Below are positions 52,001 through 60,960 of a DNA stretch of 64,000 bases, piece after piece. The stretch is from Corticicoccus populi. GTDB lineage: Bacteria > Bacillota > Bacilli > Staphylococcales > Salinicoccaceae. The notes below the pieces were generated by a model. It was not told where the DNA came from. It saw only the letters and a list, made by a program, of their open reading frames with translations, and did no database searches. The stretch is from assembly GCF_042686195.1 (NCBI RefSeq), contig NZ_JBHUOQ010000003.1, positions 1 to 64,000 on the forward strand, in the 5' to 3' direction. The translations under genes were made by a program, and so were the position numbers. Position 1 is the stretch's first letter; every line of letters begins with the position of its first letter.

Positions 52001-52607
52001 ACGCGCAATGGGCATGAAAATGGCTTCTCCGGTATTTGACGGTGCTGATGAGGACGATGTATGGAACACTATGGAAGAGGCTGGACTTGCCCGTGATGGT
52101 AAGACAGTACTTTATGACGGACGTACAGGTGAACCGTTTGAAAACCGTATCTCTGTCGGCGTAATGTACATGCTGAAACTCGCTCACATGGTTGATGATA
52201 AACTTCACGCAAGAAGTACAGGACCTTATTCACTTGTTACACAGCAGCCGCTCGGCGGTAAAGCCCAGTTCGGCGGACAGCGTTTCGGTGAAATGGAAGT
52301 GTGGGCACTTGAAGCATATGGTGCTGCATACACACTTCAGGAAATCCTTACGGTAAAATCCGATGATACAGTCGGACGTGTGAAAACGTATGAAGCAATC
52401 GTTAAAGGTGAAAATGTACCTAAGCCGGGTGTCCCTGAGTCATTCAGAGTATTAATGAAAGAGCTTCAGTCACTTGGTCTGAATGTGAACATCATGGACG
52501 AAAATGATGAAGAAGTGGATATGCATGATACTGAAGAAGACGACACAAACAATCAACTGAGTGTAAACGAAAATCAAAGTACTGAAACTGAGAATGTTAC
52601 TGAGTAA
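49071..52607 (+). CDS. rpoB: RNA polymerase beta subunit RpoB
   Basis: A 1178-residue beta subunit. It includes the rifampicin-pocket block [20 protein letters not shown], the SYEDA-like [21 protein letters not shown] and the C-terminal [20 protein letters not shown]. The acidic C-terminal tail (about 1145-1178) is Asn/Asp/Glu-rich. The ATG at 49071 has AGGGGTG upstream and is preferred over a GTG at 49059. Confidence 0.98.
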   Translation: [1178 protein letters not shown]

Positions 52608-52645
52608 TAGTCTGAGCTTGATAAAACTTTAGGGAGGAAAGCTCA

Positions 52646-55600
52646 TTGATAGATGTTAATAGATTCCAATATATGAAAATCGGTTTAGCGTCACCTGAAA
52701 AGATTCGTTCATGGTCATTCGGTGAAGTGAAAAAACCTGAGACAATTAACTATAGAACATTAAAACCGGAACGAGACGGTTTATTCTGTGAGAAAATTTT
52801 CGGTCCGACAAAAGACTGGGAATGCAGCTGTGGTAAATATAAGCGTGTAAGATATAAAGGTATGGTATGTGACCGTTGTGGTGTTGAAGTAACACGGTCC
52901 AAAGTCCGCCGTGAAAGAATGGGGCACATTGAACTTGCTGCCCCGGTTTCACACATCTGGTATTTCAAAGGTATTCCTTCAAGAATGGGATTACTTTTGG
53001 ATATGTCACCGCGTTCACTGGAAGAGGTTATTTATTTTGCTTCCTACGCAGTAATTAAACCCGGGTCAACCGGACTTGAATCAAAACAGTTATTAACTGA
53101 GCGTGAATACCGTGAGTACTATGATAAGCACGGAAATACATTCACAGCTAAAATGGGTGCCGAAGCAATTAAAGAACTTCTTCAGGATGTGAATCTTGAT
53201 GAGGAACTTAATCTTTTAAGAAAAGAACTGGAAACTGCAACGGGACAAAGATTAACCCGCGCAATTAAACGTCTTGAAGTTGTTGAGTCATTCCGTAATT
53301 CAGGCAATGATCCTTCATGGATGATTCTTGATGTACTGCCGATTATTCCACCGGAAATCCGTCCGATGGTTCAGCTTGACGGCGGACGCTTTGCGACAAG
53401 TGACTTAAATGACTTGTACAGACGTGTCATCAACCGTAATAATCGTTTGAAACGTCTTCTTGATCTTGGTGCGCCGGGCATCATTGTACAGAATGAGAAG
53501 CGTATGCTGCAGGAAGCTGTAGATGCATTAATCGATAACGGACGCCGCGGACGCCCTGTAACAGGGCCGGGTAACAGACCGTTAAAATCATTGTCACATA
53601 TGCTTAAAGGGAAGCAGGGTCGTTTCCGTCAAAACCTTCTTGGTAAACGTGTTGACTATTCCGGACGTTCTGTAATCGTTGTCGGACCAAACTTGAAAAT
53701 GTATCAGTGCGGTCTGCCGAGAGAAATGGCGCTTGAATTGTTTAAACCTTTTGTTATGAAGGAACTTGTTGCGCGTGAGATGGCAACAAACATCAAGAAT
53801 GCCAAAGGTAAAATTGAACGCATGGAAAATGAAGTGTGGGATGTTCTTGAAGATGTTATTAAAGAACACCCTGTACTGTTAAACCGTGCGCCGACTCTTC
53901 ACCGTCTTGGTATTCAGGCGTTCGAAGCAACACTTGTTGAAGGTCGTGCAATCCGTCTGCATCCGCTCGTTACAACAGCATATAACGCTGACTTTGACGG
54001 TGACCAGATGGCTGTTCACGTACCGTTATCAAAAGAAGCGCAGGCTGAAGCGCGTATGCTGATGCTTGCTGCACAGAACATTTTGAATCCGAAAGACGGT
54101 AAACCTGTAGTTACACCGTCACAGGATATGGTACTGGGTAACTATTACCTGACTCTCGAAAGAGACAACGAAAAACGTGAAGGACATATCTTTAAGGATA
54201 TGAATGAAGTCGTTATGGCGTATCAAAACGGGTATGTCGGTCTTCATACACGTATCGGTCTTCACACATCTTCTCTCGGACTTGAGAAAGTAGGAGAGAA
54301 ACACAGAGGCGAAATCCTTCTTACAACAGTAGGTAAAGTTATTTTCAATGAGATTATGCCGGAATCATTCTCCTATATAAATGAACCGACAAGACAGAAC
54401 CTTGAAAATGACACGCCGGATAAATACTTTATTAAAGCAGATAAAATCGGTGAAGCAGGTTTAAATGAGTACTTTAAAGATGTACCGCTTGTTGATCCAT
54501 TCAATAAAAAGTTCCTCGGACAAATCATTGCTGAAATCTTTAACAAGTTCCATATTACTGAAACATCAGTAATGCTCGACTTGATGAAGGATTTAGGATT
54601 TAAGTACTCTTCAAAAGCAGGTATTACTGTAGGTGTATCTGATATTGTAGTACTTCCGGATAAACAGCAGATTATTGATGAAACTGAAGAAAAAGTTGAG
54701 AAAGTCCAAAAGCAGTTCTCCCGTGGTCTAATCACTGAAGAAGAACGTTATGCTGCAGTCATTGAGCTGTGGACAAAATCAAAAGATGTCATTCAGGAAC
54801 GTCTGATGAAATCACTTCACCGTCTGAATCCAATCTTTATGATGAGTGATTCAGGTGCCCGTGGTAACGCATCAAACTTCACGCAGCTTGCAGGTATGCG
54901 CGGACTGATGGCGAACCCGTCAGGACAAATTATCGAATTACCGATTAAATCAAGTTTCCGTGAAGGACTGACAGTACTTGAGTACTTTATTTCTACACAT
55001 GGTGCCCGTAAAGGTCTTGCCGATACAGCACTTAAGACAGCCGATTCAGGTTACCTGACACGCCGTCTTGTAGACGTTGCCCAGGATGTTATCGTCCGCG
55101 AAAAAGACTGTGGAACAGACAGAGGTCTTCTTGTATCAGCATTGACAGAAGGTTCGGAAATGATTGAACCACTTCTTGACCGCCTTGAAGGACGCTATGC
55201 AAAAGAAACAGTCAGACATCCTGAAACCAAAGAAATTCTTGTACGCTCCAATGAACTGATTACAATGGATATTGCGAAAGAAATTGTAAACAGCGGAATT
55301 GAAGAAGTATATATCCGTTCGGCATTTACTTGTAACACGCGTCACGGTGTATGTGAACGCTGCTACGGTAAAAACCTTGCAACAGGTGAAAAAGTGGAAG
55401 TCGGTGAAGCAGTCGGAACGATTGCCGCACAGTCTATCGGTGAACCGGGTACACAGCTTACAATGCGTACATTCCATACAGGCGGGGTAGCCGGAAGTGA
55501 CATCACGCAAGGTTTACCGCGTATTCAGGAATTGTTTGAAGCACGTAACCCGAAAGGTCAGGCACTTGTATCTGAAATCACCGGTGAAATCTCTGATATT

Positions 55601-56266
55601 GAGATTGTTAAAGACCGCCAGCAGGAGGTCAAAATTAAAGGTGAACAGGAAACAAGAACATATACTGCACCGGCAACTGCCCGTTTGAAAGTTGAAATCG
55701 GAGACAGAGTGATTCCTGGTGAAACACTTACGGAAGGTTCCATTGAACCGAAAGAACTTCTGAATGTTGCAGGACTTAACCGTACACAGGAATATCTCCT
55801 TAAAGAAGTACAGAAAGTTTACCGTATGCAGGGTGTTGAAATTGATGATAAACACGTTGAAGTAATGGTCCGCCAGATGCTTAGAAAAGTGAGAATCATC
55901 GATGCAGGTGAAACATCATTACTCCCTGGTGCATTAGTTGATATTCATGCATTTACGGATGCCAACAAAGAAATCTTCAAACAGAGAAAACGTCCGGCAA
56001 CGGCGAAACCGGTTCTTCTCGGTATTACAAAAGCATCACTCGAAACTGAAAGCTTCCTGTCTGCAGCAAGCTTCCAGGAAACTACGAGAGTCTTAACTGA
56101 TGCTGCCATTAAAGGTAAACGCGATGATCTTCTCGGTCTTAAAGAGAATGTTATTATCGGTAAACTGATTCCGGCAGGAACAGGTATGGCGAGATACAGA
56201 GATGTTGAAGTGGATGTTGACCGTCCGGAAGTTCCTGAAGCCCAGGAAGTACTTGTGGAAGAATAA
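52646..56266 (+). CDS. rpoC: RNA polymerase beta' subunit RpoC
   Basis: A 1206-residue beta' subunit. It shows the N-terminal zinc site CSCGKYKRVRYKGMVCDRCG, the catalytic NADFDGDQMAVH, the trigger loop region RRLVDVAQDVIVRE and the second zinc site CNTRHGVCERCYG. The start is TTG at 52646 after GGGAGG, giving MIDVNRFQYM. It ends 252 bases before rpsL with no L7Ae-type gene between. Confidence 0.98.
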   Translation: MIDVNRFQYMKIGLASPEKIRSWSFGEVKKPETINYRTLKPERDGLFCEKIFGPTKDWECSCGKYKRVRYKGMVCDRCGVEVTRSKVRRERMGHIELAAPVSHIWYFKGIPSRMGLLLDMSPRSLEEVIYFASYAVIKPGSTGLESKQLLTEREYREYYDKHGNTFTAKMGAEAIKELLQDVNLDEELNLLRKELETATGQRLTRAIKRLEVVESFRNSGNDPSWMILDVLPIIPPEIRPMVQLDGGRFATSDLNDLYRRVINRNNRLKRLLDLGAPGIIVQNEKRMLQEAVDALIDNGRRGRPVTGPGNRPLKSLSHMLKGKQGRFRQNLLGKRVDYSGRSVIVVGPNLKMYQCGLPREMALELFKPFVMKELVAREMATNIKNAKGKIERMENEVWDVLEDVIKEHPVLLNRAPTLHRLGIQAFEATLVEGRAIRLHPLVTTAYNADFDGDQMAVHVPLSKEAQAEARMLMLAAQNILNPKDGKPVVTPSQDMVLGNYYLTLERDNEKREGHIFKDMNEVVMAYQNGYVGLHTRIGLHTSSLGLEKVGEKHRGEILLTTVGKVIFNEIMPESFSYINEPTRQNLENDTPDKYFIKADKIGEAGLNEYFKDVPLVDPFNKKFLGQIIAEIFNKFHITETSVMLDLMKDLGFKYSSKAGITVGVSDIVVLPDKQQIIDETEEKVEKVQKQFSRGLITEEERYAAVIELWTKSKDVIQERLMKSLHRLNPIFMMSDSGARGNASNFTQLAGMRGLMANPSGQIIELPIKSSFREGLTVLEYFISTHGARKGLADTALKTADSGYLTRRLVDVAQDVIVREKDCGTDRGLLVSALTEGSEMIEPLLDRLEGRYAKETVRHPETKEILVRSNELITMDIAKEIVNSGIEEVYIRSAFTCNTRHGVCERCYGKNLATGEKVEVGEAVGTIAAQSIGEPGTQLTMRTFHTGGVAGSDITQGLPRIQELFEARNPKGQALVSEITGEISDIEIVKDRQQEVKIKGEQETRTYTAPATARLKVEIGDRVIPGETLTEGSIEPKELLNVAGLNRTQEYLLKEVQKVYRMQGVEIDDKHVEVMVRQMLRKVRIIDAGETSLLPGALVDIHAFTDANKEIFKQRKRPATAKPVLLGITKASLETESFLSAASFQETTRVLTDAAIKGKRDDLLGLKENVIIGKLIPAGTGMARYRDVEVDVDRPEVPEAQEVLVEE

Positions 56267-56338
56267 AATATAAATAGTTGGATCTGCGGCTGAATCCCTG
56301 TGATACAGCCGTATGCTCCAACAAATTATGATATATTA

Positions 56339-56518
56339 TTGACACTGTCATTTAGAGATGGTATTATTACTAAGGTTACTCTATTGGGGTAATATTTATG
56401 GTGTCTTAACAGACTAAAATGTGTAAAAATGTAAGAATTCATTCTTGCAGATTTTTTATACCTTAATTATGAACCACCTGGATGTGTGGATTAAGATGAG
56501 AGAGGAGGAAATAAAAAA
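56339..56518 (+). promoter_or_regulatory. Promoter and leader of rpsL-rpsG-fusA; no gene in the rpoC-rpsL gap
   Basis: TTGACA (56339-56344) is 17 bases from TATTAT (56362-56367). The leader contains ATTATGAACCACCT at 56466-56479, a 14-mer also found in the tuf leader. The full gap 56267-56518 holds no convincing reading frame for the L7Ae-family protein often encoded here. Confidence 0.72.
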
Positions 56519-56938
56519 ATGCCAACTATTAATCAGTTGATTAGAAACCCGCGTAAAACTAAAAGCAAAAAATCAGATTCACCGGCATTGAACAGAGGTT
56601 TTAACAGTCTTAAGAAACGTGTAACTGCTGAAGCTGCGCCGCAGAAACGTGGTGTATGTACTCGTGTAGGTACAATGACTCCTAAGAAACCAAACTCTGC
56701 GCTTCGTAAATATGCCCGTGTGAGACTTTCAAATAACGTTGAAGTTAACGCATATATCCCTGGTATCGGCCACAACCTTCAAGAGCACAGTGTTGTTCTT
56801 ATCCGTGGCGGACGTGTAAAAGACTTACCAGGTGTTCGTTACCATATTGTTCGTGGTGCGCTTGATACTTCAGGTGTTGACAGCCGCAGACAAGGACGTT
56901 CACTTTACGGTACTAAGAGACCTAAAGATAAAAAATAA
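56519..56938 (+). CDS. rpsL: Ribosomal protein S12
   Basis: A 139-residue S12 with TPKKPNSALRK (streptomycin-site Lys unchanged), the IPGIGHNLQEHS segment and GGRVKDLPGVRYH. GGAGG precedes the ATG. First gene of the str operon. Confidence 0.98.
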   Translation: MPTINQLIRNPRKTKSKKSDSPALNRGFNSLKKRVTAEAAPQKRGVCTRVGTMTPKKPNSALRKYARVRLSNNVEVNAYIPGIGHNLQEHSVVLIRGGRVKDLPGVRYHIVRGALDTSGVDSRRQGRSLYGTKRPKDKK

Positions 56939-56983
56939 GCGTTAAATTCACAAAACTATTAATTTCTGAAAGGAGGATGACTA

Positions 56984-57454
56984 ATGCCTCGTAAAGGTCC
57001 AGTAGCAAAAAGAGACGTATTGCCAGATCCGATTCACAACTCTAAACTTGTGACTAAACTGATCAACAAAATGATGATCGACGGGAAGCGCGGTACATCC
57101 CAAAGAATTCTTTACTCTGCATTTGATTTAGTACAGGAACGTTCCGGCAGAGATGCTATCGAAGTGTTCGAAGAAGCAATCGATAACATTATGCCTGTTC
57201 TTGAAGTAAAAGCACGTCGTGTTGGTGGTTCAAACTACCAGGTACCTGTAGAAGTACGTCCTGAGCGTCGTACAACTCTAGGTCTTCGTTGGCTTGTAAA
57301 CTACGCACGTCTGCGTGGAGAGAAGACAATGGAAGAAAGACTTGCAAATGAAATTCTTGATGCTGCCAATAACACTGGTGGTGCAGTTAAGAAACGCGAA
57401 GATACGCATAAAATGGCAGAAGCTAACAGAGCGTTCGCTCACTACCGCTGGTAA
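56984..57454 (+). CDS. rpsG: Ribosomal protein S7
   Basis: A 156-residue S7 with the N-terminal PRKGPVAKRDVLPDP, RRVGGSNYQVPVEVRP and the C-terminal EANRAFAHYRW. AAAGGAGG precedes the ATG. It lies between rpsL and fusA. Confidence 0.98.
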   Translation: MPRKGPVAKRDVLPDPIHNSKLVTKLINKMMIDGKRGTSQRILYSAFDLVQERSGRDAIEVFEEAIDNIMPVLEVKARRVGGSNYQVPVEVRPERRTTLGLRWLVNYARLRGEKTMEERLANEILDAANNTGGAVKKREDTHKMAEANRAFAHYRW

Positions 57455-57513
57455 TCGAAAGCCTCTGACAGCTATAAATTTCAATCCATTTTTGGAAGGA
57501 GAAAAGAATACTC

Positions 57514-59595
57514 ATGGCAAGACCATTTTCATTAGAAAACACGCGTAACATCGGTATCATGGCTCACATTGATGCTGGTAAAACTACGACGACTGAACGT
57601 ATTCTTTATTACACAGGCCGTATCCACAAACTTGGTGAAACACATGAAGGTGCTTCACAGATGGACTGGATGGAGCAGGAGCAGGAACGTGGTATCACGA
57701 TTACTTCTGCTGCGACAACAGCCGAGTGGGAAGGTCATCGTGTAAACATCATCGATACACCGGGTCACGTAGACTTCACAGTTGAAGTTGAACGTTCACT
57801 TCGTGTATTGGATGGAGCAGTGACAGTACTTGATGCACAGTCAGGTGTTGAACCTCAAACAGAAACTGTTTGGAGACAGGCAACAACTTACGGTGTACCA
57901 CGTGTTGTATTCGTCAACAAGATGGATAAAATCGGTGCTGACTTTGAATACTCTGTTGGAACAATTAACGAACGCTTACAGGCAAATGCACATCCGATTC
58001 AATTACCAATTGGTGCTGAAGATGAATTCGAAGGTATTATTGACCTTCTTGAAATGAAAGCTTGGCACTACAAGGATGATTTGGGTCAGGATTACGAAAA
58101 AGGCGATATTCCTGCTGAATATCAAGACAAGGCTGAACAATTCAGAGAATCTCTGATTGAAGGTCTTGCAGATGTTAATGAAGATATCATGGAGAAATAC
58201 CTTGGCGGGGAAGAAATTTCTATTGAAGAGTTGAAGACGGCTATCCGTCAGGCAACTTGTGACGTTGAATTTTACCCGGTAATGTGTGGTACAGCCTTTA
58301 AAAACAAAGGTGTTCAATTACTTCTTGATGCTGTAATTGATTATCTGCCATCTCCACTTGATGTTAAACCAATTGTTGGTCATGTTAAAGATAACGAAGA
58401 TGAAGAAATCATTGCAAAACCTGCAGATGATGCGCCGTTCGCGGCACTTGCATTTAAAGTTATGACTGACCCGTTTGTTGGTAAATTGACATTCTTCCGT
58501 GTGTACTCAGGTACTTTAAACTCTGGGTCATACATTAGAAACACAACTAAAGACAAGCGTGAACGTGTTGGTCGTATTCTGCAGATGCATGCGAACTCAC
58601 GTGAAGAAATCCCTACAGTTTACGCTGGGGACATCGCTGCTGCTGTTGGTCTTAAAGATACAGGTACAGGTGATACACTTTGTGACGAGAAAACTCAGGT
58701 TATTCTTGAATCAATGGAATTCCCTGAACCGGTTATCCACTTATCTGTTGAACCTAAATCAAAAGGTGACCAGGATAAGATGACTACAGCACTTGTGAAG
58801 CTGCAGGAGGAAGATCCAACTTTCACTGCACATACTGATAATGAAACTGGACAGGTTGTTATCGGCGGTATGGGTGAATTACACCTGGATGTACTTGTTG
58901 ACCGTATGAAACGTGAATTCAAAGTTGAATGTAACGTTGGTGCGCCAATGGTATCTTACCGTGAAACATTCAAGCAGTCAGCTTCTGTTCAAGGTAAATT
59001 CAGCCGTCAGTCCGGTGGACGCGGTCAGTATGGTGATGTACACATTGAATTCACACCAAATGAACAAGGTGCCGGTTTCGAATTCGAAAACGGAATTGTC
59101 GGTGGTGTAGTTCCTCGTGAATACATTCCTTCCGTAGAAGCTGGTCTTAAAGATTCATTGGAAAACGGTGTTCTTGCCGGATATCCAATGGTCGATATTA
59201 AAGCAAGATTATTTGATGGTTCATACCACGATGTCGATTCATCTGAGATGGCCTTCAAAGTTGCTGCATCTATTGCACTTAAAGAAGCTGCAAAAGTATG
59301 TCAGCCTGTAATTCTTGAACCAATGATGAAAGTAGAAATCGTAATGCCGGAAGAGTACATGGGCGATATCATGGGCGACGTAACAAGTCGTCGTGGACGT
59401 GTAGACGGCATGGGCGCTCGTGGTAATGCACAAGTTGTTGATGCTTTCGTTCCACTTTCAGAAATGTTTGGTTACGCAACATCTCTACGTTCAAATACGC
59501 AGGGACGCGGAACTTACACTATGACTTTCGATCATTATGAAGAAGTACCTAAATCAGTCGCTGAAGAAATCATCAAGAAAAACAAAGGCGAATAA
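57514..59595 (+). CDS. fusA: Elongation factor G
   Basis: A 693-residue translocase GTPase. G1 is AHIDAGKTTTTER, G2 is RGITITSAATT, G3 is DTPGHVDF, G4 is NKMDK. Domains II-V follow with GMGELHLDVLVDRM and the domain IV tip. One copy is visible, directly upstream of tuf. Confidence 0.98.
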   Translation: MARPFSLENTRNIGIMAHIDAGKTTTTERILYYTGRIHKLGETHEGASQMDWMEQEQERGITITSAATTAEWEGHRVNIIDTPGHVDFTVEVERSLRVLDGAVTVLDAQSGVEPQTETVWRQATTYGVPRVVFVNKMDKIGADFEYSVGTINERLQANAHPIQLPIGAEDEFEGIIDLLEMKAWHYKDDLGQDYEKGDIPAEYQDKAEQFRESLIEGLADVNEDIMEKYLGGEEISIEELKTAIRQATCDVEFYPVMCGTAFKNKGVQLLLDAVIDYLPSPLDVKPIVGHVKDNEDEEIIAKPADDAPFAALAFKVMTDPFVGKLTFFRVYSGTLNSGSYIRNTTKDKRERVGRILQMHANSREEIPTVYAGDIAAAVGLKDTGTGDTLCDEKTQVILESMEFPEPVIHLSVEPKSKGDQDKMTTALVKLQEEDPTFTAHTDNETGQVVIGGMGELHLDVLVDRMKREFKVECNVGAPMVSYRETFKQSASVQGKFSRQSGGRGQYGDVHIEFTPNEQGAGFEFENGIVGGVVPREYIPSVEAGLKDSLENGVLAGYPMVDIKARLFDGSYHDVDSSEMAFKVAASIALKEAAKVCQPVILEPMMKVEIVMPEEYMGDIMGDVTSRRGRVDGMGARGNAQVVDAFVPLSEMFGYATSLRSNTQGRGTYTMTFDHYEEVPKSVAEEIIKKNKGE

Positions 59596-59610
59596 ATAAC
59601 AGGTATTTAC

Positions 59611-59677
59611 TTGATTTTTATTGGAAAATCATTTATATATGATTATGAACCACCTTGGGCGGGTGTTCCCGCCCAAG
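59611..59677 (+). promoter_or_regulatory. Promoter and leader hairpin of tuf
   Basis: TTGATT (59611-59616) is 17 bases from TATATA (59634-59639). The transcript would begin near ATTATGAACCACCT (59642-59655), followed by a perfect 10-bp hairpin, CTTGGGCGGG-TGTT-CCCGCCCAAG (59654-59677). No T run follows directly, so it is more likely a leader or processing structure than a terminator. Confidence 0.65.
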
Positions 59678-59723
59678 TATTATAAAATAATTAATTTCTT
59701 TATATAAGGAGAGGTATTTCAAA

Positions 59724-60911
59724 ATGGCTAAAGAAAAATTCGACCGTTCCAAAACACATGCCAATATTGGTACAATTGGTCACGTTGACCACGGTAAAAC
59801 TACTTTAACTGCTGCTATCGCAACTGTTCTTTCTAAACACGGTTCAGGTACTGCACAAAGTTATGACATGATTGATAACGCGCCGGAAGAAAAAGAGCGT
59901 GGAATCACTATCAACACTTCTCACATCGAGTATGAAACTGAATCTCGTCACTATGCGCACGTTGACTGCCCAGGTCACGCTGACTATGTTAAAAACATGA
60001 TCACTGGTGCTGCACAAATGGACGGAGCGATTCTTGTAGTATCTGCTGCAGATGGTCCAATGCCACAAACTCGTGAGCACATTCTGTTATCACGTAACGT
60101 TGGTGTACCTGCACTTGTTGTATTCTTAAACAAAGTTGACATGGTAGACGACGAAGAACTTCTTGAATTAGTAGAAATGGAAGTACGTGAACTTCTTTCT
60201 GAATACGACTTCCCTGGAGATGACCTTCCAGTAATCTCTGGTTCTGCTCTTAAAGCTCTTGAAGGCGATGCTGCATATGAAGAAAAAATTCTTGAACTTA
60301 TGCAAGCTGTAGATGACTATATCCCAACTCCAGAGCGTGACTCTGACAAACCATTCATGATGCCTGTTGAGGACGTATTCTCAATCACTGGCCGTGGTAC
60401 AGTTGCTACTGGTCGTGTTGACCGTGGACAAATCAAAGTTGGTGACGAAGTTGAAATCATCGGTTTACAAGAAGAGTCTGGTAAGACTACAGTTACTGGT
60501 GTAGAAATGTTCCGTAAGCTTCTTGATTATGCTGAAGCTGGCGACAACATTGGTGCTTTACTTCGTGGTGTATCCCGTGAAGACATCCAGCGTGGACAAG
60601 TACTTGCTGCTCCTGGATCAATCACTCCACACACTAACTTCAAAGCTGAAGTTTATGTACTTTCAAAAGACGAAGGTGGACGTCATACTCCATTCTTCAC
60701 TAACTACCGTCCGCAGTTCTACTTCCGTACAACTGACGTAACTGGTGTAGTTAATCTTCCAGAAGGTACTGAAATGGTAATGCCTGGCGATAACGTAGAA
60801 ATGACTGTTGAGCTTATTTCTCCAATCGCTATTGAAGACGGTACTCGTTTCTCTATCCGTGAGGGTGGACGTACTGTAGGATCAGGCGTTGTTACTGAAA
60901 TCATTAAATAA
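59724..60911 (+). CDS. tuf: Elongation factor Tu
   Basis: A 395-residue GTPase delivering aminoacyl-tRNA. G1 is GHVDHGKTT, G2 is RGITINTSHIEYE, G3 is DCPGHADY, G4 is NKVDM. Codon choice is strongly biased toward T/A-ending major codons, fitting high expression. It ends at a strong terminator. Confidence 0.98.
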   Translation: MAKEKFDRSKTHANIGTIGHVDHGKTTLTAAIATVLSKHGSGTAQSYDMIDNAPEEKERGITINTSHIEYETESRHYAHVDCPGHADYVKNMITGAAQMDGAILVVSAADGPMPQTREHILLSRNVGVPALVVFLNKVDMVDDEELLELVEMEVRELLSEYDFPGDDLPVISGSALKALEGDAAYEEKILELMQAVDDYIPTPERDSDKPFMMPVEDVFSITGRGTVATGRVDRGQIKVGDEVEIIGLQEESGKTTVTGVEMFRKLLDYAEAGDNIGALLRGVSREDIQRGQVLAAPGSITPHTNFKAEVYVLSKDEGGRHTPFFTNYRPQFYFRTTDVTGVVNLPEGTEMVMPGDNVEMTVELISPIAIEDGTRFSIREGGRTVGSGVVTEIIK

Positions 60912-60925
60912 TTTAGATATTATTT

Positions 60926-60955
60926 AAAAACTCTGCACAATTTGTGCAGAGTTTT
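60926..60955. terminator. Terminator between tuf and the amidohydrolase genes
   Basis: AAAAACTCTGCACA and TGTGCAGAGTTTTT pair perfectly around ATT, with A and T tracts on either side, so it can end both convergent units. Confidence 0.93.
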
Positions 60956-60960
60956 TCACG

